A stretch of DNA of 64,000 bases from Oscillospiraceae bacterium (GCA_017395085.1 JAFPWF010000027.1:1-64000); one strand, 5' to 3'. Numbered from the stretch's first letter, positions 52,120 to 61,450 are shown. Program-made: numbers and translations. The notes: a model not told the origin generated them from the letters alone.

Positions 52120-54174
52120 ATGGCGAAAACTCCGGCAAAAAAACAGCAATCCGAAGAAAAACTTCGTGCGTTATCCGGTTCTTCCTCATCGGAGTACGGT
52201 AATGAAAGCATCTCGCAGTTACAGGGTCCTGACCGTGTCAGATTGCGTCCGGGGGTCATTTTCGGCTCAGACGGTTTGGACGGCTGCGAGCACGCCGTTT
52301 TTGAAATTCTTTCCAATTCCATTGATGAAGCGCGGGAAGGATATGGAAACCTGATCACGGTTACCTACTACTCTGACTGTTCCATTGAGGTGGAAGATTT
52401 TGGCCGCGGATGTCCTCTGGACTGGAATCCCAGAGAAGATCGATGGAACTGGGAACTGGTGTTCTGCGAACTGTATGCAGGCGGAAAATATAACAATAAT
52501 GCAGTCGGAGGAGACTACGGTTTTGCGCTCGGTCTGAACGGCCTCGGCTCCTGTGCGACGCAGTATGCATCAAAATACATGGATGTAACAGTTCGCCGGG
52601 ACGGTTTTCGCTATGACATGCGGTTTGAAAAGGGTTATCCGGTCGGAGAAAAAGGGAAGGAACTGCAAAAATCTCCCGCTGACCGCCGGAAAACAGGTAC
52701 CCAGATCCATTGGCTGCCCGATCTGGACGTATTCACCGATATCCGGATCCCTGAGGAGTACTTTGATGATATCCTGCGCAGGCAGGCTGTCGCCAACGCC
52801 GGAATCACTTTCCGCCTCAGGCTTCAGCAGGAAAACGGCAGTTTTGATATCCGAGATTATCTGTATGAAAACGGAATACAGGACTATGTTTCAGAAATCG
52901 CCGGAGAAAACCCGCTGACATCAACTCATTTTATTCAGACTGAGCGGCAGGGAAGAGACCGTGAGGACAAGGACGACTACAGGGTGAAAATTTCCTGTGC
53001 GTTCTGTTTTTCGAACCGTGTAAACCGGTTGGAATACTACCATAACTCCTCATGGCTGGAAAACGGAGGCGCTCCCGATAAAGCGGTACGTTCCTCTTTT
53101 CTATCCGCCATTGACGCTTATATCCGCAATTCCGGAAAATATCAGAAAAATGAAACCGCCATCCGTTTTCAGGATATTCAGGACTGCCTGGTTCTGGTTA
53201 CAAACTGCTTTTCCACCCAGACATCTTATGAAAACCAGACGAAAAAAGCGATCAACAACCGTTTTATTCAGACGGCGATGACGGAGTTTTTCAAGGAGCA
53301 GCTGGAAGTATATTTTCTGGAAAATCAGGCCGAAGCCAACCGCATAGCTGATCAGGTTCTGATTAACAAGCGAAGCCGCGAAGCTGCAGAACGAGCCAGA
53401 ACCGTCACAAAAGGGAAACTTTCCGGCAAAGTTGACATTGCCAACCGAATTCAGAAGTTTGTGGACTGCCGCAGCCGTGATGCGCAGCAGCGTGAACTCT
53501 ACATTGTTGAGGGTGATTCCGCACTGGGTGCCTGTAAACTATCACGGGATGCAGAATTTCAGGGCATCATGCCGGTGCGCGGCAAGATTCTGAACTGTCT
53601 GAAGGCGGATTATGTCCGCATTTTTAAAAGCGACGTCATTACGGACCTCATCAAGGTGCTGGGCTGCGGTGTTGAAGTCAAGGACAAGCATGTAAAGGAT
53701 CTTTCCGCTTTTGACCTGCGGAATCTCCGCTGGAACAAGATCATCATCTGTACCGATGCCGATGTGGACGGTTATCAGATTCGCACTCTGATACTTACCA
53801 TGCTCTATCGCCTGGTTCCCACTCTGATTGACGAGGGATTCGTGTATATTGCGGAATCCCCCCTGTATGAAATCAATGCGAAGGGGAAGACCTGGTTTGC
53901 CTATACAGAAAGAGAAAAAGCTGAGATCCTGTCCGGACTGAAAAACACCAAAGTCAGCATCAATCGCTCCAAAGGCCTTGGTGAAAACGATCCCGATATG
54001 ATGTGGATGACAACCATGAATCCGCAGACGAGACGGCTGATCAAAGTCATGCCGGAGGATGCACAGCGTATGGCGGAAATGTTCGACCTGCTCCTCGGCG
54101 ATAATCTGGAAGGTCGCAAAAACTATATTGCACAGTTCGGCTCGAATTTTCTGGATCAGGCAGACCTGAGCTGA
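52120..54174 (+). CDS. parE: Divergent type IIA topoisomerase subunit B (topoisomerase IV/gyrase B-like)
   Basis: ATPase and TOPRIM subunit of a type IIA topoisomerase, 684 residues. GHKL ATPase: EILSNSIDE (catalytic Glu and Mg Asn), VEDFGRGCP, GLNGLGSCATQYAS; the QTK loop is in ENQTKKAIN. TOPRIM: YIVEGDSALGACKLSRD and CTDADVDGYQIR. Canonical GyrB/ParE read EGDSAGGSAK and MTDADVDGAHIR here, so this is a divergent branch. ATG 52120 follows GGAGG by 5 bases; ATG 52108 in the bofA stop is the alternative. 19 bases before subunit A. Confidence 0.85.
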   Translation: MAKTPAKKQQSEEKLRALSGSSSSEYGNESISQLQGPDRVRLRPGVIFGSDGLDGCEHAVFEILSNSIDEAREGYGNLITVTYYSDCSIEVEDFGRGCPLDWNPREDRWNWELVFCELYAGGKYNNNAVGGDYGFALGLNGLGSCATQYASKYMDVTVRRDGFRYDMRFEKGYPVGEKGKELQKSPADRRKTGTQIHWLPDLDVFTDIRIPEEYFDDILRRQAVANAGITFRLRLQQENGSFDIRDYLYENGIQDYVSEIAGENPLTSTHFIQTERQGRDREDKDDYRVKISCAFCFSNRVNRLEYYHNSSWLENGGAPDKAVRSSFLSAIDAYIRNSGKYQKNETAIRFQDIQDCLVLVTNCFSTQTSYENQTKKAINNRFIQTAMTEFFKEQLEVYFLENQAEANRIADQVLINKRSREAAERARTVTKGKLSGKVDIANRIQKFVDCRSRDAQQRELYIVEGDSALGACKLSRDAEFQGIMPVRGKILNCLKADYVRIFKSDVITDLIKVLGCGVEVKDKHVKDLSAFDLRNLRWNKIIICTDADVDGYQIRTLILTMLYRLVPTLIDEGFVYIAESPLYEINAKGKTWFAYTEREKAEILSGLKNTKVSINRSKGLGENDPDMMWMTTMNPQTRRLIKVMPEDAQRMAEMFDLLLGDNLEGRKNYIAQFGSNFLDQADLS

Positions 54175-54193
54175 AAGACGGGAAGAATGCTTT

Positions 54194-56431
54194 ATGAGAA
54201 AGAAGAAGGCAGAAGAACCGAAAAGAATATCCGATAACCCAAACGTACTCGGCCTGCACGGTGAAACGACCGAACAGATGATTACGGACACGCTGGAACA
54301 GAACTATATGCCATACGCGATGAGTGTGATTGTGTCGCGTGCCATCCCTGAAATTGACGGCTTCAAACCATCGCATCGTAAACTTCTGTATACCATGTAT
54401 AAAATGGGGTTGCTGAGCGGATCGCGTACCAAAAGCGCCAACATCGTCGGTCAGACGATGCGTTTGAATCCGCATGGTGACGCTGCAATCTATGAGACAA
54501 TGGTTCGCCTGTCGGCAGGAAATCAGTCCCTGCTGATGCCTTTTGTAGATTCGAAAGGGAACTTCGGCAAGGTTTATTCCCGTGACATGTCATATGCGGC
54601 GTCCCGCTATACCGAAGCGAAGCTCTCCAAAATATGTACTGCCGTATTTGACGACATCGATAAGGACAGCGTCGATTTTGCCGACAATTATGACGGCACG
54701 ATGAAGGAACCTCTACTCCTTCCGACGGCTTTTCCGAATGTTCTGGTTTCCGCAAACAGCGGCATTGCAGTCGGCATGGCCAGCCAGATCTGCGGGTTTA
54801 ATCTGAATGAGGTATGCAATGCCGCGATTGCGCTGCTTCAGGAAGGAGAAGCGGATCTCCTGAGTATCATTCCTGCACCGGACTTTCCCACGGGTGCTGA
54901 AATTCTTTATGATCGCTCAGCCATGGAAAGCATCTACCGGACCGGCCGCGGGAGTGTGGCACTGCGGGCAAAGTGGCGGTACCACCCAAAAGACAATCTG
55001 ATCGAGATCACGGAAATACCGTATACGACGACCTGCGAAGCCATCCTCGACAAAGTCGCAGATTTAATTAAAAGCGGGAAAATCCGTGAAATCAACGATA
55101 TGCGGGATGAAACAGACCTTTCCGGTCTTAGGCTTGCCATTGATCTGAAGCGCGGGACAGATCCTGAAAAGCTGATGCAGAAGCTCTTTAAGTCCACAAC
55201 ACTTCAGGATTCGTTTCCCTGTAATTTTAATATTCTGATCGAGGGAAACCCCCGTGTCATGGGTGTTCAGGAAATTCTGGAGGAGTGGATCGCCTGGCGG
55301 ACAGAATGTGTTCGCCGCAGGATTTATCACGAATTATCCGGGAAAAAGCAGAAGCTGCATCTGCTCCGCGGTCTGGAACAGATCCTGCTGGATATAGACC
55401 GTGCCATCGAGATCATTCGCAATACCGAAATGGAAGCCGATGTGATACCGAACCTGATGATGGGATTCGGAATTGACGAAGAACAGGCTGAATTTGTGGC
55501 GGAAATCCGGCTCCGCAATATCAACAGAGAATATATTTTAAAACGTACGTCGGAAACCGAAGCGCTGGAAAAAAACATCGCCGAACTTGAGAGCATCCTG
55601 AACAGCCGGCGAAAACTGAAGAAGGTTCTGATTGATGAACTGACCAAGATCAATCAGCAGTTTCCGACTCCGCGGCGGAGTACCATCGTATATGCGGATC
55701 AGCTGCCGGACATTCCTGATACGGAACCTGTGCCGGAGGATCCGGTAACGGTCTTCCTTTCAAAAGAGGGGTATTTCAAAAAAATTTCGCCGCAGTCTCT
55801 TCGGATGAGCAGTGAGCAGAAGTTCAAGGAGGGCGATACTCTTCGGCGAAGCCTGGCGACCAACAATGCGCGGGAGATTCTGTTCTTGACAGATCTGGCG
55901 CAAATCTATAAGCTTCGATTGTCGGAAACAGAACTGAGCAAAGCATCGTCGCTTGGCAGCTATCTGCCCACGCTCCTTAAAATGGACGAGGGCGAAAGCA
56001 TCCTGGATATGATCGATCCCGCAGACTACAGCGGAACGGTGCTTCTCGCCTTCGCAAACGGGAAAATTGCCCATGTGCCGGTTTCAGTCTGGCAGACAAA
56101 AACCAATCGGAAAAAACTTGTGAATGCATTTTCCTCAAAGAGCCCCCTGATCGGTGTGCTCTGTCTTTCGGAGGCAGCCGATATTGCTGTTTATACGGAT
56201 GATATGCGTGCGCTTGTTTTTCATTCTTCCCTGATTCCCTTAAAGCCCACGCGCAGCAATCAGGGGAACACTGCCGTTGTTCTCCGCGGGAAAAAGCAAT
56301 TGAAAGAGCTTAATCTTCTTTCTGATACCGTGATAAAAGATCCTTCCCGTTATCGTGCGCGCAGCATTCCGAAGTCGCCGGTCATCCTGAGGCCGGAAGA
56401 TACCGGTGAGGAACAGTTGAGTATTTTATGA
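54194..56431 (+). CDS. parC: Type IIA topoisomerase subunit A (topoisomerase IV/gyrase A-like)
   Basis: DNA-cleaving subunit, 745 residues. The active-site tyrosine is in YAASRYTEAKL; upstream PEIDGFKPSHRKLLYTMYKMG and NPHGDAAIYE are the conserved WHD region. The C-terminal half has a coiled-coil and a partial beta-propeller-like region without a clear GyrA box, supporting a decatenase-like rather than gyrase role (inference). It partners the divergent subunit B. It overlaps the next gene by ATGA. Confidence 0.88.
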   Translation: MRKKKAEEPKRISDNPNVLGLHGETTEQMITDTLEQNYMPYAMSVIVSRAIPEIDGFKPSHRKLLYTMYKMGLLSGSRTKSANIVGQTMRLNPHGDAAIYETMVRLSAGNQSLLMPFVDSKGNFGKVYSRDMSYAASRYTEAKLSKICTAVFDDIDKDSVDFADNYDGTMKEPLLLPTAFPNVLVSANSGIAVGMASQICGFNLNEVCNAAIALLQEGEADLLSIIPAPDFPTGAEILYDRSAMESIYRTGRGSVALRAKWRYHPKDNLIEITEIPYTTTCEAILDKVADLIKSGKIREINDMRDETDLSGLRLAIDLKRGTDPEKLMQKLFKSTTLQDSFPCNFNILIEGNPRVMGVQEILEEWIAWRTECVRRRIYHELSGKKQKLHLLRGLEQILLDIDRAIEIIRNTEMEADVIPNLMMGFGIDEEQAEFVAEIRLRNINREYILKRTSETEALEKNIAELESILNSRRKLKKVLIDELTKINQQFPTPRRSTIVYADQLPDIPDTEPVPEDPVTVFLSKEGYFKKISPQSLRMSSEQKFKEGDTLRRSLATNNAREILFLTDLAQIYKLRLSETELSKASSLGSYLPTLLKMDEGESILDMIDPADYSGTVLLAFANGKIAHVPVSVWQTKTNRKKLVNAFSSKSPLIGVLCLSEAADIAVYTDDMRALVFHSSLIPLKPTRSNQGNTAVVLRGKKQLKELNLLSDTVIKDPSRYRARSIPKSPVILRPEDTGEEQLSIL

Positions 56432-57504
56432 ATAGGGTAACTGTTAAGCTGGCTCTTCTGATCCTGGTGCTTGTTCTGCTTTCCGGCTGTTCCGCTTTTG
56501 ATAAAACTTATGTGGTGGAAGCAGATTATCCGCTGGCTGCCAGAAAGGAAGTATCGCCGGATGATACTCTGACGGTTTCCGGCCTTTCCGATCTCCGTGA
56601 CGGGATCCGCAGTGTGGTTGCCGACGGGCTTGAAAGCCGCACGATCCTTTTTGACGCTTCCTATGCCGGGAACCCGGCAGAGGATCTGGCGGCTGCATGC
56701 TGGCAGGTTCGTACGGAAGATGCTCTCTGCATTTACTGCGTTGAAAACATTGCCTATGAACTCACCCAGATCGTATCGGTTACGGAGGCAAAAATCAGCA
56801 TCACCTACAGCCCCAAGGCGATCCCGGTAGCGGATATCGTCAGCATGCCTTATGCGACGGAACTGAATGAATGCATTGCGGATGCCATCAGTTCCGGACG
56901 GTCAAAAATGGCGATTCTGATCTCCAGGTCGACTTTAACCGCTGAGGATATGGCCGCAAAGTTTTCGGAAGTATACCGAAAGAATCCCGGCCTTTCTCCG
57001 GTGGAACCCTCTGTTTCCGTTGTGATGTTTTCCGGCAACGGAACGCAGGGCCTTTATGAGGTTGAAGCTGACACCGGACTGACAGCGGAAACATTTCAGG
57101 CTCAAAAGGAAGCCATGGATTCCCTCGCATTTGAACCGGAAGAAGGCGCCAATGAATTAACCCTTGCGGAGAATGCTGCGAAGTTCCTTTTAGATGCCTG
57201 CCATACCGATGCCCCCGGCTCGGTTTATTCCGCATTGATTGAGAAGAATGCCTCACCCGAAGGAATTGCTCTGGCTTATGTGGAACTTTGCCGGAGAAGC
57301 GGGCTGGACTGCAGAATCGTTTACGGTCAGAAAGACTGGCAGGATCACTGCTGGAATATCGTTCGGATTGATGGGGAGTATTACCATGTCGATCTGTTTG
57401 CGGGGATGGATAATGGTTTCCTGAAAAATGATTCCGCCTTCTGGGGCAGTTACCGCTGGGCGGTAAACGAGTATCCCAAATGTAATGGGAGTTATGAAAT
57501 ATGA
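56428..57504 (+). CDS. Lipoprotein with an inactive-looking transglutaminase fold
   Basis: A 358-residue lipoprotein (lipobox LLSGCSA). The C-terminal third has the transglutaminase-like pattern: SVYSALIEKNASPEGIALAYVELC, HCWNIVRIDGEYYHVDLF. Histidine and aspartate are in place, but the position of the catalytic cysteine (usually GVCEGYA) reads P277 in ASPEGIA, so the peptidase or crosslinking activity should be lost; a binding role is likely. The first 270 residues are unrecognised. Start in ATGA overlap with the topoisomerase A gene. Confidence 0.8.
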   Translation: MNRVTVKLALLILVLVLLSGCSAFDKTYVVEADYPLAARKEVSPDDTLTVSGLSDLRDGIRSVVADGLESRTILFDASYAGNPAEDLAAACWQVRTEDALCIYCVENIAYELTQIVSVTEAKISITYSPKAIPVADIVSMPYATELNECIADAISSGRSKMAILISRSTLTAEDMAAKFSEVYRKNPGLSPVEPSVSVVMFSGNGTQGLYEVEADTGLTAETFQAQKEAMDSLAFEPEEGANELTLAENAAKFLLDACHTDAPGSVYSALIEKNASPEGIALAYVELCRRSGLDCRIVYGQKDWQDHCWNIVRIDGEYYHVDLFAGMDNGFLKNDSAFWGSYRWAVNEYPKCNGSYEI

Positions 57505-58580
57505 AAACTTCAGTAACCCATAGGGAAAGGGAAAAAGAAAGGCTTCCCGTGTGGGCCCTTGTCGTGATTGATGTCCTCGCAACCTGTTTTGCGCTCGGGC
57601 TTTTTATGCTGTTCCATCTGGTCCTGCCGAGAATTCAGGATCAGAAAACTGCCGAAGCAGAAGCATTTTATACCACGTCCATTTCCACCGCTCCTTCCCC
57701 GGAGCCTGCTGCTGAAACGTCGGAGCTGTCAGAACAGCCGCAAACTCCGGAAGACGACTGGAAATTTGCAAACCTGACAACTGACGATGTTGTAATATCG
57801 GATACAGGTTATTCCAGCCATGATATTCATATAGACATTCTTTCCTATGACGAAGGGGAAGGGATTATCACAAGCCCTTATACCGTTGCCGATATCTATG
57901 TTCGGGACGTGCGGTGCCTGCAGTCATACTTCGCGGGAGGGAAATACATCCCGACAGGCCATGGGGAACCGATGCTCAGCCTGATGGAAAAATCAGGTGC
58001 TATTGTTGCCTCCAACGGGGATTATTACAGCATGCAGCTCGGATCCGGAGTTCTCAGAAATGGTGTTCTTTACCGGTACCCGGTTGCGGATTTCGATGTA
58101 TTTGTTCTCTATGATGACGGATCTGTGAAAACCATCCGCAGAAAAACCATAAGGACGCAGGCCGGGTGGGAAGAAGCTTTCGACCACGCCTGGCAAGCCT
58201 GGTCATTCGGTCCGTCCCTGCTTGATGAGAATGGAGTACCGTATCAAAATCTGCGTGATAATCTGTTTGGCTTTGTGGTGAACAGAAATCCGCGTACCGG
58301 GATCGGATATTTTGAGCCGGGCCATTACTGCCTGGTTGTGATTGACGGGCGTTCCGATGAAGCTCCGGGAGCAACCATCGAGGAATTGGCTGCTGTTTTT
58401 GAAGATCTGGGCTGTGTACAGGCCTACAACCTGGACGGCGGCGGCTCGAGCGTCATGGCATTCAACGGGGATATTATCACCAACCAGAGTGCGGACAGAA
58501 AACTTCCGGATATTATTCTGGTTGCGGAATTCGAAGGCTCGCCTGCTGAGCAGGATCTGAAATTGGGATCGGAGGGATAA
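57501..58580 (+). CDS. Membrane-anchored phosphodiester glycosidase-like protein (NAGPA family)
   Basis: A 359-residue protein: one N-terminal membrane helix (about 17-43), a Pro/Glu/Ser-rich linker (about 55-85) and a C-terminal NAGPA-like domain with VASNGDYYS and AYNLDGGGSSVMAFNG, the family signature. Bacterial members are surface proteins linked to glycan or teichoic acid processing; the animal enzyme uncovers mannose 6-phosphate. ATG in ATGA overlap with the previous gene. The partner glycan is not known. Confidence 0.87.
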   Translation: MKTSVTHREREKERLPVWALVVIDVLATCFALGLFMLFHLVLPRIQDQKTAEAEAFYTTSISTAPSPEPAAETSELSEQPQTPEDDWKFANLTTDDVVISDTGYSSHDIHIDILSYDEGEGIITSPYTVADIYVRDVRCLQSYFAGGKYIPTGHGEPMLSLMEKSGAIVASNGDYYSMQLGSGVLRNGVLYRYPVADFDVFVLYDDGSVKTIRRKTIRTQAGWEEAFDHAWQAWSFGPSLLDENGVPYQNLRDNLFGFVVNRNPRTGIGYFEPGHYCLVVIDGRSDEAPGATIEELAAVFEDLGCVQAYNLDGGGSSVMAFNGDIITNQSADRKLPDIILVAEFEGSPAEQDLKLGSEG

Positions 58581-58585
58581 TCAAT

Positions 58586-58783
58586 ATGTTCAGGCGCATT
58601 CTTCCACATGTCTGTATTGTATTCTCCCTGATGTTCCTCGTTCTCCTGATTCTGCATGCGTTCAATCCTTATATCGGTTTTATTTCTGGCACGGTTTCGC
58701 TGTGCTGTCTTGCCCTGTTCTGTATTGTTGCATTTGCCACTGCGGTCGTTCTGGTATGGATGGACCGCCATGACGATCGATGA
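58586..58783 (+). CDS. Small membrane protein of unknown function
   Basis: A 65-residue protein of two membrane helices (about 8-27 and 31-58) and a short basic tail (WMDRHDDR). It has a good ribosome binding site (GGAGGG 9 bases before ATG) and an ATGA overlap with the CotH gene, so it is real despite its size. No family recognised; a helper for the neighbouring secreted proteins is possible. Confidence 0.75.
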   Translation: MFRRILPHVCIVFSLMFLVLLILHAFNPYIGFISGTVSLCCLALFCIVAFATAVVLVWMDRHDDR

Positions 58784-61224
58784 AGAGGATCTTATCTGAT
58801 AACAGAATCATCCTTTTGCTTTTTCTCGTTGTAGCGGCTGCTCTGACAGCGTGCGGAAATGGTTATGCTGAGAAAACAGCAGAGCTTCCGGCCGATCTGT
58901 CCGGAGATACGGTTCCGTACTCGGAATCTTTTAAAGAAGGGCAATCAGCCCTGAACATGCTGAAGATTTCTGAAGCAATGCCTTCGAACAAGGATTGTCT
59001 TTTGGATGAGGACGGGGACAGTTCCGATTGGCTTGAATTGGTCAATCTTGGGGAAGAGCCCGCTTCTCTGAAAAACTGCTGGCTGTCTAATGATGCCGGT
59101 GAGCCCGAAATGTGGCAACTTCCCGATCTTTTACTCGGAAGCGATGAGAGAATCCTGATTTTCTGTTCCGGGAAAAACAGAACGGAAGGGGAGTATCACA
59201 CCAACTTTACCCTGTCGAAAAGCGGCGGCTGCATTTGTTTGTCTTCAACCTCATCTGTGCTGGATAACGCATACTATCCTGTTGCGGAAAAAGATGCTTC
59301 GTTTGTTTTCCTCTCTGAAAAGGATCAAACACTGGAGAAGGCAATCATGACCTGGCAGGTTACTCCGGGTTTCCCTAACAACGGGGAAGGTTACGAGGCT
59401 TATCTGTCGCAGTATGATCAGCATGGAGCGCTGGTGATCAATGAAGCAGTTTCCTATAACCGGACATTTCCGGAGAAACCGGGCAAGTATTATGACTGGA
59501 TAGAATTAAAGAACACATCCGATAAGCCGGTTTCCCTGAACGACTATTATCTTTCCGATCAGGACAGCGATCTCTATAAAACACAGCTTCCGGATAGACA
59601 ACTAGGACCGGGGGAAACCTTTCTCGTTTTCTGTTCAGGAGATGAACAGCTCAGTTCCGGCCAGTTCTTTCACGCCGGGTTTGCGGTAGGTGCGGAAGAC
59701 CGGCTTTATGTTACGGATTCCGGCGGTCTTCTTTCAGATCAGCTGTATCTGCACGATATCCCGCTGCACGGCAGTATCGGAAGAATGGATCATCAAAGCG
59801 GGTTCTGGTATTTTGCCAGCCCCAGCCCGGGAAAAGACAATCTGGGCGGTTTTCGAAGCATCACCAGATCACCGAAGGCTTCAGTTGAGCAGGGAGTTTA
59901 CAATGATCTGGACACTTTGGAAATCGAGCTGACCGGCGCCGGGACCATATACTATACCCTGGATGGAAGTATTCCGGACCAGTCTGACACGAAATACGAA
60001 GGCCCGATTCCCATCTGCAAAACTACGGTTCTCCGCGCGGTCTGTGTGGAGGACGATAAATTGACCGGGTATCCAGCCTCGTTCAGCTATATTTTAAATG
60101 AAAATGATACGCTTCCCGTTACAAGTCTGGTGTGCGAGCCGAAAGACATGTTCGGATACGGCGGGGTATACAGTGCTGCAAGGCTGCTGGATGCCAAATG
60201 CGATGCATCGGTTTCATTCTTTGATTTCGCCGGAGAAGGTTTTTCTGCTGAATGCTCCGTGGAACTGCACGGCGCGCATTCCAGAACCGTATTCAAGAAA
60301 AAAAGCTTTGAACTGAAGTTTGCCTCCCGATACGGCGGGGATGTGGATTACGATCTTTTCGGAGACGGAATCAGGACCAGGTTTTCCACCCTGCTTCTTC
60401 GAGGCGGCAGCTCAGTAAACCTGGATACGGTACGCGACTGTTTTGCTTCAAAGCTGATGGTAGAGTTCATGCCATGGCTGTATCCGCAGAATACCCGCTA
60501 TACGGCAGTGTATCTGAATGGAGAATATTACGGGATTTATGCGTGGCGTGAAGCCTACTCGGAACAGTATTTTGCCGATCATACTGGAATGACGGAAGAC
60601 GGGATTCAGATGGTAAGAGGTCCGGTCAGCGGCGGAGAACTGTTTCATCTGCTGAATGATATCGGAACGCACAGCATGAGTTCTTCTTCGCAGTATGAGG
60701 AAGCTGCCAAACAGTTTGACATGGACTCTCTGGCCGGCTGGATGGCAATTCAGTCCTATTTTGACAATCAGGATATCAACGGGAATATCCGATATGTTCG
60801 TCTGTCTGATTCTGCGAAATGGCAGCTGATCGCTTATGATCTGGACTATTCCTGCCTGACATCGACGACTGGTTGGGGTACGGTATTATCCTCCTATCAG
60901 TTGGGGAACGTATGCCGGTCGCTCCTCGGAAATGAAGAATTCCGGCAGCTGCTGCTTGTTAACTGCGCGGAATTATATCAAAGCGGATTCCGGACTGAAC
61001 GCATTCTGGAGAGTTATGACGAACTGCTGGCGCCGCTCGACGAAGCCAGTGTACGGAAAGACTGTCTGAGATGGAATGATGACTATCTGAAATGGCTGAA
61101 AAATACAAAAGCCATGCGGAACCACCTGAGTGATTCCCGCATGGTGAACTGGTTGGCAGGCCTGAAAGAGCTGACCAAAGCATCGGATGAACAGATGCAT
61201 CTGTATTTTCCGGAATATTACTGA
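58780..61224 (+). CDS. LTD- and CotH-domain surface lipoprotein
   Basis: An 814-residue lipoprotein (lipobox ALTACGN). In order: two lamin-tail-like (LTD) domains (about 58-200 and 215-345: ISEAMPSNKDC, DWLELVNLG; INEAVS, DWIELKNTS), a chitobiase-type domain (about 385-435, GTIYYTLDGSIPD), then a CotH kinase-like domain (about 440-790) with VFKKKSFELKF, YLNGEYYGIYAWRE and AYDLDYS. CotH proteins phosphorylate other proteins in spore coats, or act on surface targets such as cellulosomes. Last in the chain; the substrate may be a neighbour. Kinase activity is inferred. Confidence 0.88.
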   Translation: MKRILSDNRIILLLFLVVAAALTACGNGYAEKTAELPADLSGDTVPYSESFKEGQSALNMLKISEAMPSNKDCLLDEDGDSSDWLELVNLGEEPASLKNCWLSNDAGEPEMWQLPDLLLGSDERILIFCSGKNRTEGEYHTNFTLSKSGGCICLSSTSSVLDNAYYPVAEKDASFVFLSEKDQTLEKAIMTWQVTPGFPNNGEGYEAYLSQYDQHGALVINEAVSYNRTFPEKPGKYYDWIELKNTSDKPVSLNDYYLSDQDSDLYKTQLPDRQLGPGETFLVFCSGDEQLSSGQFFHAGFAVGAEDRLYVTDSGGLLSDQLYLHDIPLHGSIGRMDHQSGFWYFASPSPGKDNLGGFRSITRSPKASVEQGVYNDLDTLEIELTGAGTIYYTLDGSIPDQSDTKYEGPIPICKTTVLRAVCVEDDKLTGYPASFSYILNENDTLPVTSLVCEPKDMFGYGGVYSAARLLDAKCDASVSFFDFAGEGFSAECSVELHGAHSRTVFKKKSFELKFASRYGGDVDYDLFGDGIRTRFSTLLLRGGSSVNLDTVRDCFASKLMVEFMPWLYPQNTRYTAVYLNGEYYGIYAWREAYSEQYFADHTGMTEDGIQMVRGPVSGGELFHLLNDIGTHSMSSSSQYEEAAKQFDMDSLAGWMAIQSYFDNQDINGNIRYVRLSDSAKWQLIAYDLDYSCLTSTTGWGTVLSSYQLGNVCRSLLGNEEFRQLLLVNCAELYQSGFRTERILESYDELLAPLDEASVRKDCLRWNDDYLKWLKNTKAMRNHLSDSRMVNWLAGLKELTKASDEQMHLYFPEYY

Positions 61225-61233
61225 CGGAGAAAA

Positions 61234-61318
61234 TGGTGCGGGCACGGGGACTTGAACCCCGACGCCTTTCGGCATAAGAACCTAAATCTTACATGTCTGC
61301 CAATTTCATCATGCCCGC
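61234..61318 (-). tRNA. tRNA-Leu(UAG)
   Basis: On the minus strand, 85 bases with encoded CCA. Acceptor GCGGGCA pairs with TGCCCGC; the anticodon loop TTTAGGT reads TAG (decodes CUA). The variable arm is long (class II) and the T loop is GGTTCAAGTC. Confidence 0.95.
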
Positions 61319-61333
61319 ACATGGAATAACAAC

Positions 61334-61361
61334 TGACCCTATTGCGGATGCAATAGGGTCA
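61334..61361 (-). other. Hairpin between the two tRNAs
   Basis: TGACCCTATTGC (61334-61345) pairs with GCAATAGGGTCA (61350-61361), 12 bp with a GGAT/ATCC loop. On the minus strand only GTTGTTATT follows, so it is a poor terminator; it may be a processing or attenuation element of the Gly-Leu tRNA transcript. Its last base touches the encoded CCA of tRNA-Gly. Confidence 0.6.
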
Positions 61362-61437
61362 TGGAGCGGGCAACGAGGCTCGAACTCGCTACCTCCACCT
61401 TGGCAAGGTGGCGCTCTACCGGATGAGCTATGCCCGC
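61362..61437 (-). tRNA. tRNA-Gly(GCC)
   Basis: On the minus strand, 76 bases with encoded CCA. Acceptor GCGGGCA pairs with TGCCCGC; CCACC-TTGCCAA-GGTGG is the anticodon arm with GCC. It is promoter-proximal to tRNA-Leu in one transcript. Confidence 0.96.
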
Positions 61438-61450
61438 ATCAACAGACGGT

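Noticed and set aside
53542-54291. Minus-strand frame over the topoisomerase B gene (249 residues)
   Set aside because: Overlaps the conserved TOPRIM coding region; no ribosome binding site.
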